Shown one piece after another: positions 1-5,960 of a stretch of DNA of 12,162 nt. The notes beneath the pieces were generated by a model, which was not told the DNA's origin, made no database searches, and saw only the letters and a list, made by a program, of their open reading frames with translations. The position numbers and the translations under genes were made by a program. Each line of letters begins with the position of its first letter. Position 1 is the first letter of the stretch. The stretch covers positions 1 through 12,162 of the forward strand of contig CALFYQ010000277.1 of assembly GCA_937952085.1 (NCBI GenBank), written 5' to 3'. The stretch is from an uncultured Paracoccaceae bacterium (GTDB lineage Bacteria; Pseudomonadota; Alphaproteobacteria; Rhodobacterales; Rhodobacteraceae).

Positions 1-146
1 CTCGCGGCGAGCACGGCTTCGTCGCGGGTCTCGGCCTCGCCTACGAGATCGAGGAGCGGGTGGGCGTCAGCGCCGGATACGTCTTCTCGCACCGATCGAA
101 CTCCGAGGAGCACGGCTTCGGCGCGAACCTGACGATCCGGTTCTGA
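1..146 (+). CDS. C-terminal end of an outer-membrane beta-barrel protein (partial)
   Basis: Only the last 47 codons are visible; the start is off the left edge and the stop is TGA at 144-146. The residues alternate hydrophobic and polar through the last 40 positions (for example GLGLAYEI and GVSAGYVF) and the protein ends in Arg-Phe. A terminal Phe after an amphipathic strand is the usual recognition signal for the BAM outer-membrane assembly machinery, so I read this as the final two or three strands of a beta-barrel. The segment contains His-Arg-Ser-Asn (HRSN), which resembles the HxSN active-site motif of PagL-type lipid A 3-O-deacylases, but the spacing to a catalytic Glu cannot be confirmed from this fragment. 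Porin-like or OmpA/Opacity-type barrels are equally possible. The barrel assignment is fairly secure; the enzyme suggestion is weak. Confidence 0.6.
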   Translation, partial: RGEHGFVAGLGLAYEIEERVGVSAGYVFSHRSNSEEHGFGANLTIRF

Positions 147-205
147 GATCGGGCGGCGGCCGTCGCAGGACCGACCCTCCGGATGACACCTGTCGGCGTC
201 GACGC

Positions 206-394
206 ATGGCCGAACTTGCGACCTACGCCGCGAAGCATGGCGAACGCTTCCGGCGCGTCGAGGCGGTGGCGGAGATCGACGGCGGCGTGAAGCTTCTCGA
301 CCTGACGGAGCCGAAAGTGCGGCAGGCGATTTCAACGGCGGCGTCGGCCGAGGCGCTCTATCGGACCACGCACGCGGCGACCTACGGCGGTTGA
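206..394 (+). CDS. Small hypothetical protein or 3' remnant of a larger gene
   Basis: This is a 62-codon frame starting ATG at 206 and ending TGA. No clear Shine-Dalgarno sequence precedes the ATG, and the frame stays open upstream into the preceding gene, so the start is uncertain. About 84% of codons end in G or C, in keeping with real genes nearby. The product is soluble, without signal peptide or membrane segment, and contains the segment LLDLTEPKVRQAI followed by SAEALYR. That pattern reminds me of the extreme C-terminus of some helicase/type III restriction subunits, but this is recollection of style and not a recognised domain. It could be the surviving tail of a lost gene, a genuine small protein, or a chance frame. 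No function is assigned. Confidence 0.35.
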   Translation: MAELATYAAKHGERFRRVEAVAEIDGGVKLLDLTEPKVRQAISTAASAEALYRTTHAATYGG

Positions 395-459
395 CCGGAG
401 TCGGCTCGAAGGACGCCGGAAAGCGGCCGGCGGAGAACCTTGTGTGGTATTTTTCGTGG

Positions 460-465
460 TACAAT
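460..465 (+). promoter_or_regulatory. Possible extended -10 promoter element
   Basis: TACAAT is preceded directly by TGG, giving the TGn extended -10 form, within the AT-rich island. A TTGTGT at 440-445 is only 14 bases upstream, too close for a normal -35. No open reading frame of credible composition follows on this strand, so if real it would drive a small RNA or be a remnant. Confidence 0.2.
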
Positions 466-814
466 CCAATGGTGCGCTGATTATGTAAATAATAATAGTA
501 GGCTTACGCAGATAGTTCTGCGGACTTCGTCTCCGCCATCACCCTTTCACCTGCGCCGCGGCGCCCGGCGGATTGAAAAGACGGGTGTTTCCCGCATCCA
601 TGCCGGTCCGCGCCGCGTGACGCCGACGGCGCGGGACGGAACGCCGCGTCTTCGGCGGCCGCCCGGAAGGGATTTCGCCTTCTGCATGAGGCTGGGCGCG
701 CAATCTCAGGTAAATGATTGGAAATGTTGGCGCGACCGACGCGCGCTGATGCGCGGGCCGCCCCTCGCCGGCGCTGGCGCTGGCCGCACGGGTTCGCGCA
801 TGGCTTGTGCGACG

Positions 815-829
815 CGGCGCCGAACGCCG
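815..829 (-). terminator. Terminator-like hairpin after galD
   Basis: CGGCG at 815-819 pairs with CGCCG at 825-829 around a 5-base loop, about 10 bases past the galD stop codon on the minus strand. An alternative outer stem, CGCGG at 813-817 with CCGCG at 832-836, is also possible. There is no T-run, so this is a weak intrinsic terminator at best in DNA this GC-rich. Confidence 0.3.
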
Positions 830-838
830 GACCGCGGC

Positions 839-1918
839 TCAGCCTCGTCGCGCCGGCGCGGGAAAGACCCGGCCATCGAAGAGCTTTCGCGCCGTCCGTA
901 GCGTGCCGGCGGAGCGGATCGCGCCATCGGCCGCAACGTCGAGGAGGACCTCGGCCGCGCCGGTCGGATGTTCGATGAGGAAGCGGCCGTCGGCCGGGAG
1001 GCGGGCCAGCGCGGCGGCGGGGCCGCGCGGGCGGAGGCAGGCGGCCGCCACGGTGACGGCGGCCAGCACGCCGATGGAGGCGTGGACGCGGTGCGGGATG
1101 AAGCAGCGCGTGGAGATCGCGCCGCCCGCCCCCGGCGCGGCGACGAGCGCCATCTTCGGCACGGATTTCTCCGCCACGTCGCCGAGATTCATCATCGGGC
1201 CGGCCTTCAGGCGGATCGCCTCGAGCCGCGCCTTGAGCGCCGCGTTCGCCTCCAGCACCTCCCGGCCTTCGGTTCCGTCGCAGCCGAGATCGGCGGCGCG
1301 CATCACGACGCAGGGCATGCCGTTGTCGATCAGCGTCGCCTCGACGCCGTCGATCACGTCGAAATCCCGGCCCGTCGGCAGGAGCGCGCCGGTCATCGAA
1401 CCGGCGATGTTCTCGAACATGAGCGGCACGGCCGCCGCTTTTCCCGGCACGCCGTCGATGGCGGTCTCGCCGGCATAGCTCACCGCGCCGCCGGGCGTGG
1501 CGACCTTAGCGGTGGCGACCTCGCCGGTGTTGAGCATGTGGATCCGCACCGGGGTCATGTCCCCCGCCGGGGCGACGAGGCCGCGCTCGATCGCGGCCGG
1601 GCCGACGCCCGCGAGGATGTTGCCGCAGGGCTGCGCGTCGGTGACGACCGGCCGGTCGACGAAGACCTGGAGGAAGAGATAGTCGACATCGGCGCCCGGC
1701 CGGTTCGACGGCGAGAGGATCGCGACCTTCGAGGTGAGCGGGTCTGCGCCGCCGAGGCCGTCGATCTGGCGCGGATCGGGCGAGCCCATGATGCGAAGGA
1801 GGAGCGCGTCCCGCGCGGCCGGGTCTTCCGGCAGGTCCGACTTCAGGAAATAGGCGCCCTTCGAGGTGCCGCCGCGCATCCAGAGGCAGGGGACGCCGTC
1901 CCGCTCCGGGTCAGACAT
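839..1918 (-). CDS. galD: 4-oxalomesaconate tautomerase (PrpF-family isomerase)
   Basis: The 359-residue product has the PrpF/DUF453 family pattern: MRGGTSKGAYF at residues 14-24, GLGGADPLTSKVAI with Lys64 at 54-67, PCGN with Cys98 at 97-100, and a MLNTGEV segment at 128-134. The family has a diaminopimelate-epimerase-like fold and moves protons to isomerise aconitate-type acids. Known members include 2-methylaconitate isomerase PrpF and GalD, which converts the keto form of 4-oxalomesaconate to the enol form in gallate degradation. The GalD reading is chosen because a GalB-type hydratase and a ring-cleavage dioxygenase lie just upstream on the same strand and no prpB, prpC or acnD is present. 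It starts at ATG 1918 without a strong Shine-Dalgarno, 58 bases after the dioxygenase stop. Family is near certain; the exact substrate is inferred from context. Confidence 0.82.
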   Translation of the reverse strand: MSDPERDGVPCLWMRGGTSKGAYFLKSDLPEDPAARDALLLRIMGSPDPRQIDGLGGADPLTSKVAILSPSNRPGADVDYLFLQVFVDRPVVTDAQPCGNILAGVGPAAIERGLVAPAGDMTPVRIHMLNTGEVATAKVATPGGAVSYAGETAIDGVPGKAAAVPLMFENIAGSMTGALLPTGRDFDVIDGVEATLIDNGMPCVVMRAADLGCDGTEGREVLEANAALKARLEAIRLKAGPMMNLGDVAEKSVPKMALVAAPGAGGAISTRCFIPHRVHASIGVLAAVTVAAACLRPRGPAAALARLPADGRFLIEHPTGAAEVLLDVAADGAIRSAGTLRTARKLFDGRVFPAPARRG

Positions 1919-1976
1919 GGCCGCGGCCCGTTGCGGCGGCCGTCCGTTCGCGTGGGAGGGGCCTGGGGCGCATGGC

Positions 1977-2939
1977 TCAGCCTTTCTTCACCGGCGGGGT
2001 GCCGTGGGTGTGGAAGGTCTCGATCGTCCGGAGGCCCCAGGCCTGGCCCTTCTTCCGGTCCTGCTCGGTCCAGCAGACCGGTTTCCAGTCCGGCGCGAGG
2101 ATCAGCCGCGCGCCGGCGTTGGCGAGCTCCACCCGGTTGCCCGCCGGCTCCCAGACATAGAGGAAGAAGGTGCCCTGGATCGCGTGCTTGTGCGGCCCGG
2201 TTTCGATGTGGACGCCGTTCTGCAGAAAGATGTCGGCGGCGCGGAGGATGTCCTCCCTCTGGTCGGCGGCGTAGGTGACGTGGTGGAGCCGGCCTATGCC
2301 GCCGCCATGTTCCTCGGTGCAGGCGAGGTCGTAGGTCTTGTTGTTGACGGTGAACCAGCAGCCGCCGATCCGGCCGTTGTCGAGCTGGATGTATTCGGTG
2401 ACGCGGGCGCCGAGGCAGGCCTCCATGAAGCGCCGGAACTCGGCCACGTCGTCCGCCAGAAGGTTGAGATGGTCAAGCCGGCGCGGCGCGGCGCCCGTGT
2501 AGGCCGAAGCCGTGTTCTTCAGCGCAGGGCGCTCGGCGCCCTCCGGCTCATGCCAGCGCGTCTCGTAGTAGATCTCGAAGACATGGCCGAACGGGTCTTC
2601 GAAGCGGAAGGCGCGGCCATGGCCGAGATCGCCCTCGACCCAGCCGATCACCTTGTACCCCGAGGCTTCGATCGCCTTCACCCGGCGCTCCAGAGCCTCC
2701 GGCGAGGCGGCGCGGTAGCCGATATGGCCGACGCCGGTCCGCTCTGCGCGGGTGAGCTTCAGCGAGTGGAACTCGTAATCGTCCCAGGCGCGGAGCCAGG
2801 CCGAGCCGCCCTCCTCGGCCGAGAGCTTCAGGCCGTAGACGCGGGTGAAGAAATCGAGGCTTTCCTCGTAGCGGTCGGTCAGCATCTCGACATGGCCGAG
2901 ATGGGCGAGATCGAAGCTCGGGTTGGTCGGGGCGCTCAT
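1977..2939 (-). CDS. Two-domain type I extradiol ring-cleavage dioxygenase (VOC superfamily, catechol 2,3-dioxygenase-like)
   Basis: The 320-residue product has two vicinal-oxygen-chelate modules, about residues 10-128 and 150-285. The C-terminal module carries the iron ligands of the XylE family: His157 (in RLDH), His220 (in RLHH) and Glu271 (in NRVE). His252 and Tyr261 match the second-sphere His246 and Tyr255 of XylE with exact spacing. The segment corresponding to XylE's His199 (AHDVA) reads TYDLA here, so that conserved His appears replaced by Tyr203. The enzyme should open a catecholic ring next to the two hydroxyls in the cytoplasm. The start ATG 2939 is preceded by GAGG overlapping the galB stop; the gap to galB is 10 bases, indicating co-transcription. 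Gallate and protocatechuate pathways normally use the unrelated type II LigAB fold, so the substrate is open. Confidence 0.88.
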   Translation of the reverse strand: MSAPTNPSFDLAHLGHVEMLTDRYEESLDFFTRVYGLKLSAEEGGSAWLRAWDDYEFHSLKLTRAERTGVGHIGYRAASPEALERRVKAIEASGYKVIGWVEGDLGHGRAFRFEDPFGHVFEIYYETRWHEPEGAERPALKNTASAYTGAAPRRLDHLNLLADDVAEFRRFMEACLGARVTEYIQLDNGRIGGCWFTVNNKTYDLACTEEHGGGIGRLHHVTYAADQREDILRAADIFLQNGVHIETGPHKHAIQGTFFLYVWEPAGNRVELANAGARLILAPDWKPVCWTEQDRKKGQAWGLRTIETFHTHGTPPVKKG

Positions 2940-2949
2940 CCGCTTCGCC

Positions 2950-3684
2950 TCAGAGCTCGTCGACGGTGCGCGGGAAGAGGGACTGGAACCCCTCGGCGTA
3001 TTTCGCCGCCCGGCCGCCGGACTGGCCGCCGGAATTCCGCTGGAAATGGTTGGCGCGGTTTTCGGCGACGCGGGTGTAATAGTCCCAGAGATGCTCCTGC
3101 CCTTCCATGCACTCGATGGCGGCGCGCTTTTTCGCCCAGACTGGGGTGATGTCGAGGAAGGTGTCGGGCTTCCAGCCCATCTGTTCGGTCTGGTGCGGCT
3201 CGAAGAGATAGAGCTGCGGCGCGCCGAGCACCTTTTCGCCGGGGTTGTGGCCCCAGGCCTGCGCGATCATCCGGCATTCGAGGGCCACCGCGGTCGTGTT
3301 CATGTGGTCGGTGTTGTAGGGGTCGTATTGCGAATGGGAGAGCATGAAGGCGGGCTGCACCTTGCGGATCACGTCGACGATCCGGTCCTTCGCCTCGCGC
3401 GTGAATTCGAGCGGATAGTCGCCGAGATCGTGGCAAACGAGATCGTGGACGCCGAGCGCGGTGGCGGCCTTCTCCGCCTCGGCGCGGCGCGCGGCCTTCA
3501 CCTTCTCCAGCGTCATACCGGGCTGCTTCCAGAGCTTCGCGCTCTCGCCGCGCTCGCCGAAGGAGAGGCAGAGGACGGTGACGTCGTAGCCCTTTTCCGC
3601 ATGGAGGGCGATCGCGCCGCCGCAGCGCCAGACGAAATCGGCGGCATGGGCGGAGATCACGAGGGCGGTCTTCTTCGCGGACAT
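2950..3684 (-). CDS. galB: 4-oxalomesaconate hydratase (PIG-L/LmbE family, GalB-like)
   Basis: The 244-residue product begins MSAKKTALVISAHAADF and follows the GalB pattern closely: the zinc-site motif HAAD at 13-16, CLSFGERGESAKLW at 39-52, HDLGDYP at 85-91, HSQYDPYNTDH at 117-127 with His127 as the likely third metal ligand, and GHNPGEKVLGAPQLYLFEPHQTEQM at 145-169. GalB of Pseudomonas putida adds water to 4-oxalomesaconate to form 4-carboxy-4-hydroxy-2-oxoadipate, which an aldolase then splits into pyruvate and oxaloacetate. I place the start at ATG 3684, not at an in-frame ATG 78 bases upstream, because GGGAG at 3691-3695 lies 6 bases before it and the homologous N-terminus begins there. 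It is first in a leftward operon with the dioxygenase and galD and is divergent from the dehydrogenase gene. Confidence 0.87.
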   Translation of the reverse strand: MSAKKTALVISAHAADFVWRCGGAIALHAEKGYDVTVLCLSFGERGESAKLWKQPGMTLEKVKAARRAEAEKAATALGVHDLVCHDLGDYPLEFTREAKDRIVDVIRKVQPAFMLSHSQYDPYNTDHMNTTAVALECRMIAQAWGHNPGEKVLGAPQLYLFEPHQTEQMGWKPDTFLDITPVWAKKRAAIECMEGQEHLWDYYTRVAENRANHFQRNSGGQSGGRAAKYAEGFQSLFPRTVDEL

Positions 3685-3760
3685 ATTCGGCTCCCGGTCC
3701 TGTCCGGGCCGGGATGGCGCCGGCGCGCGCCGCCGGCAATTCGAAAGCACGCGCGGCGGC

Positions 3761-3775
3761 ATAAGTTCTGGCTAT
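3761..3775. promoter_or_regulatory. Candidate LysR-regulator binding box (ATA-N9-TAT, T-N11-A)
   Basis: ATAAGTTCTGGCTAT at 3761-3775 has ATA and TAT ends, giving the T-N11-A core typical of LysR-family operators. It sits in the divergent promoter region of the locus that encodes a LysR-type protein, in otherwise AT-poor DNA, and overlaps the presumed rightward -10 TATAGT. Position and pattern support an operator; sequence alone does not prove it. Confidence 0.4.
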
Positions 3776-3822
3776 AGTGGATGGCGAAGGGCGGCGCGTT
3801 CCGCCATCTCCTGCGGCGGAGC

Positions 3823-3828
3823 GGAGGG
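3823..3828 (+). promoter_or_regulatory. Strong Shine-Dalgarno that fixes the dehydrogenase start
   Basis: GGAGGG lies 6 bases before ATG 3835. An earlier in-frame ATG at 3781 has no such signal and would place additional residues before the nucleotide-binding fold, so translation most likely begins at 3835. Confidence 0.6.
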
Positions 3829-3834
3829 ACGGAC

Positions 3835-4728
3835 ATGACGGATGGGGACATGCGGGCGAACCGGCCGGCGCGGGCGGCTTTCATCGGCTTCGGCGAGGCG
3901 GCGACGGCCTTCCTTTCGGGCTGGGCGGAGGGGCGCCCGGCCATGGTGCGCGCCTATGACGTGAAGACCGACGCGCCGGAGACGCGCGATGCGATGCGCG
4001 CGCGCTACGAGGCGCATGGCGTGGAGGAAGCCGCCGCCCCCGCCGCGGCGCTGGCCGGAGCCGAGGTCGTCTTCTGCCTCGTCACCGCCGATCAGGCGCT
4101 TCGCGCAGCGGAGGCGGCCGAGGGGCTGAAGCCCGGCGCGCTCTGGTTCGACTGCAATTCCTGCGCGCCCGGCACGAAGCGGCGGGCGGCGGAGGCGATC
4201 TCGGCGGCGGGCGGGCGCTATGTCGACGTGGCGGTGATGGCGCCGGTCCATCCGCGGCGGCACCGGACGCCGCTCCTGATCTCCGGGCCGCATGCCGAGG
4301 CGGCGGAGGCGGCGCTCCTTGCGCTCGACATGACGCCGGCCATCGCGGGCGGCGAGGTCGGGCGCGCTTCGGCGATCAAGATGCTGCGCTCGGTGATGAT
4401 CAAGGGGCTGGAGGCGCTGACGGCGGAATGCTTCCTCGCGGCGCGGCGGGCCGGGGTGGAGGCGGAGGTGATCGCCTCGCTCGAAGCCTCGGACCCGGAG
4501 GTCGGCTGGCGCCGGCGCGGCGCCTACAATTTCGAGCGGATGATGGCGCATGGCGCGCGCCGCGCCGCGGAGATGCGCGAGGTGGCGGCGACGGTGGCGG
4601 AGCTGGGCCTCGGCGGCGGCATGAGCCGGGCGGCGGCCGAGTGGCAGGACCTTCTGGCCGCGACCGGCGCGGCGCCGGGGGAGGACGACCTGATCGCCCG
4701 CGCCGACGCGCTTCTGGCGCGGCTTTGA
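3835..4728 (+). CDS. NAD(P)-dependent dehydrogenase, 6-phosphogluconate/3-hydroxyisobutyrate dehydrogenase superfamily (DUF1932-type C-terminus)
   Basis: The 297-residue product opens with a Rossmann fold: AAFIGFGEAA at 14-23 and Asp42 at the end of the second strand. The middle segment DCNSCAPGTKR at 106-116 stands where beta-hydroxyacid dehydrogenases have their substrate-binding DxSTxxP motif. GRASAIKMLRS at 176-186 places Lys182 as the expected catalytic lysine, although the usual Asn three residues on is Arg. The all-helical C-terminal half fits the DUF1932 phosphogluconate-dehydrogenase-like domain. It should oxidise a 2- or 3-hydroxy acid, or reduce the corresponding keto acid. Such a gene beside galB and galD suggests it handles a hydroxy-keto diacid of the ring-cleavage route, but no characterised equivalent is recognised. 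Its stop codon overlaps the start of the LysR gene, so the two are translationally coupled. Confidence 0.78.
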   Translation: MTDGDMRANRPARAAFIGFGEAATAFLSGWAEGRPAMVRAYDVKTDAPETRDAMRARYEAHGVEEAAAPAAALAGAEVVFCLVTADQALRAAEAAEGLKPGALWFDCNSCAPGTKRRAAEAISAAGGRYVDVAVMAPVHPRRHRTPLLISGPHAEAAEAALLALDMTPAIAGGEVGRASAIKMLRSVMIKGLEALTAECFLAARRAGVEAEVIASLEASDPEVGWRRRGAYNFERMMAHGARRAAEMREVAATVAELGLGGGMSRAAAEWQDLLAATGAAPGEDDLIARADALLARL

Positions 4729-5900
4729 TCCCGCGGAATCTCAGGCACCTGCGGCTTCTCCTCGCGGTGGCGGAGACCGGCTCCCTCACCGCGGCGGCGG
4801 AGCGGATGCGCGTCTCGCAGCCGGCGGTGACGCAGGCGATCTCGAAACTCGAACGCGCCGCCGGCGGCGGCCTCTTCGAGCGCAGCCGGCAGGGCTTTTT
4901 CGCCACCGAGCGCGGCCGGGTGCTGACCGGGCGGGTGCGCCGCGCCTTCGACCTACTCGACGGGGCGCTCGCCGACATCTCCCCGCGCCTTCGCCTCACC
5001 GCGACGGCGGCGCAGCTCGAGGCGCTGGTGGCGGTGCGGGAGACGGAGAATTTCACCCTCGCCGCGCGGCGGCTCAACCTCGCGCAGCCGACGGTCCACC
5101 GCGCCGTCTCGCAGCTTGAGCAGGAGGCGGGGCACGCGCTCTTCGAGCGCGCCTCCTTCGGCATGGCGGCCTCGCGCCGGGCGCGCGCGCTGGCGCAGGC
5201 GGCGGTTTTGGCCTTCCGCGAGCTCGACCAGGCGGAGGCGGACCTTGCGGAGCTCGACGGCGGCGAGGCGGGGCGGATCGTCATCGGCGCGCTGCCGCTG
5301 GCGCGCTCCGTCATCCTGCCGCGGGCGCTGACGGAGTTCCGCCGGCGGCGGCCGCGCCAGCAGGTGCTGGTGATCGACGGGCTCTACGACGAGCTTCTGG
5401 GCGGGCTCCGGCGCGGCGATATCGATGTCATCGTCGGCGCCCTCCGCGACCCCGCCCCGATCGGCGATGTGGCGCAGGAGCGGCTCTTCGACGACCGGCT
5501 GGCGATCCTCGCCGGGCCGCGCCACCCGCTCGTCGGGCGGCGGGACCTATCCACCGCCGAACTTCGGGCCTGCCGCTGGGTGGCGCCCCGGCGCGGCGCC
5601 CCGGCGCGGGCGCAGTTCGACGCCTTCTTCGCCGATCTCGGCGCGCCGGAGAGCGTGATCGAGGCCGGGTCGATCCTCCTGATGCGGGAGATTCTCGACG
5701 CCAGCGACCATCTCGGCTGCATCTCGCGCGCGCAGGCGCGGGTCGAGCTGAAGCGCGGGCTGCTGCGGGAGATCGAGATCGGCCACCGCTGGGCCGCTCG
5801 GCCGATCGGCCTCGCCAGCCGCCGAAGCTGGGCGCCGACGCGGGCGCAATCCCTCCTGCTCGAACTGATCCGCAACGAGGCGGCGCGGGAGGCGATGTAG
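4725..5900 (+). CDS. LysR-type transcriptional regulator with two tandem N-terminal HTH domains
   Basis: The start is TTG 4725, which overlaps the preceding TGA stop as TTGA; no ATG or GTG lies closer. This gives 391 residues, about 90 more than a normal LysR protein. The extra length is a second DNA-binding domain: residues 4-62 (RHLRLLLAVAETGSLTAAAE, then SQPAVTQAISKLE, LFERS) and 95-150 (AAQLEALVAVRETENFTLAA, then AQPTVHRAVSQLEQEAG, LFERA). Both have the complete LysR wHTH pattern. A linker helix at about 152-178 leads to the effector-binding domain at 183-385, with RIVIGALPLARSVILPRAL at its start. The product probably controls the catabolic operons in response to the ring-cleavage substrate or an intermediate, acting at the divergent region upstream. 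Target and inducer are inferred from position only. Confidence 0.85.
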   Translation: MIPRNLRHLRLLLAVAETGSLTAAAERMRVSQPAVTQAISKLERAAGGGLFERSRQGFFATERGRVLTGRVRRAFDLLDGALADISPRLRLTATAAQLEALVAVRETENFTLAARRLNLAQPTVHRAVSQLEQEAGHALFERASFGMAASRRARALAQAAVLAFRELDQAEADLAELDGGEAGRIVIGALPLARSVILPRALTEFRRRRPRQQVLVIDGLYDELLGGLRRGDIDVIVGALRDPAPIGDVAQERLFDDRLAILAGPRHPLVGRRDLSTAELRACRWVAPRRGAPARAQFDAFFADLGAPESVIEAGSILLMREILDASDHLGCISRAQARVELKRGLLREIEIGHRWAARPIGLASRRSWAPTRAQSLLLELIRNEAAREAM

Positions 5901-5918
5901 CGGGCGCGGCGCCGCCCG
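5901..5918. terminator. Possible bidirectional terminator hairpin between convergent genes
   Basis: CGGGCG at 5901-5906 pairs with CGCCCG at 5913-5918 around a 6-base loop, immediately after the LysR stop codon and about 40 bases before the end of the convergent hydratase gene. No T-run follows on either strand. Confidence 0.3.
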
Positions 5919-5960
5919 GCCGGAACCCGGCAAGGATCGGCGGGGCCGCGCGGCGCGGGT

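Larger units (their letters stand above)
395..838. other. Gene-free intergenic region with an AT-rich island
   Basis: About 440 bases between the small frame ending at 394 and the stop of galD. The stretch 441-520 has 50 of 80 bases A or T, in sharp contrast to the surrounding GC-rich DNA. It contains TACAAT at 460-465 preceded by TGG, an extended -10 arrangement, but no good -35 and no convincing gene downstream on that strand. A short hairpin CGGG-TGTTT-CCCG lies at 582-594. An open frame from 440 to 901 has arginine-rich, low-complexity composition and runs antisense into galD; I do not consider it a gene. Confidence 0.5.
3685..3834. promoter_or_regulatory. Divergent promoter region between galB and the dehydrogenase/LysR operon
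   Basis: These 150 bases separate the two operons of the catabolic locus and must hold both promoters. TATAGT at 3773-3778 resembles a -10 for the rightward operon, with no recognisable -35, as is common for LysR-activated promoters. A LysR-type box overlaps it (separate entry). Shine-Dalgarno sequences flank each end: GGGAG at 3691-3695 for galB on the minus strand and GGAGGG at 3823-3828 on the plus strand. A GC-only palindrome lies near 3720-3735 and may be chance. Confidence 0.55.

Noticed and set aside
440..465. TTGTGT ... TACAAT as a complete sigma-70 promoter
   Set aside because: The spacer is only 14 bases; only the extended -10 reading is retained.
642..657. CGCCG-CGTCTT-CGGCG as a terminator
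   Set aside because: It has a five-base stem in GC-rich DNA, far from any gene end and without a T-run.
440..901. 153-codon frame on the plus strand
   Set aside because: It is Arg/Pro/Ser-rich, matches no fold, includes AT-rich non-coding-like sequence and runs antisense into galD.
839..1918. PrpF of the 2-methylcitrate cycle for propionate
   Set aside because: No prpB, prpC or acnD is nearby, whereas galB and a ring-cleavage dioxygenase are adjacent.
968..3149. Two long plus-strand frames opposite galD and the dioxygenase
   Set aside because: They are antisense shadows that arise because GC-rich third positions suppress stops; composition is Arg/Gly/Ala-rich and the minus-strand genes have full family motifs.
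2923..3777. 284-codon plus-strand frame opposite galB
   Set aside because: It is antisense to a gene with complete GalB motifs, with no ribosome site or recognisable domain.
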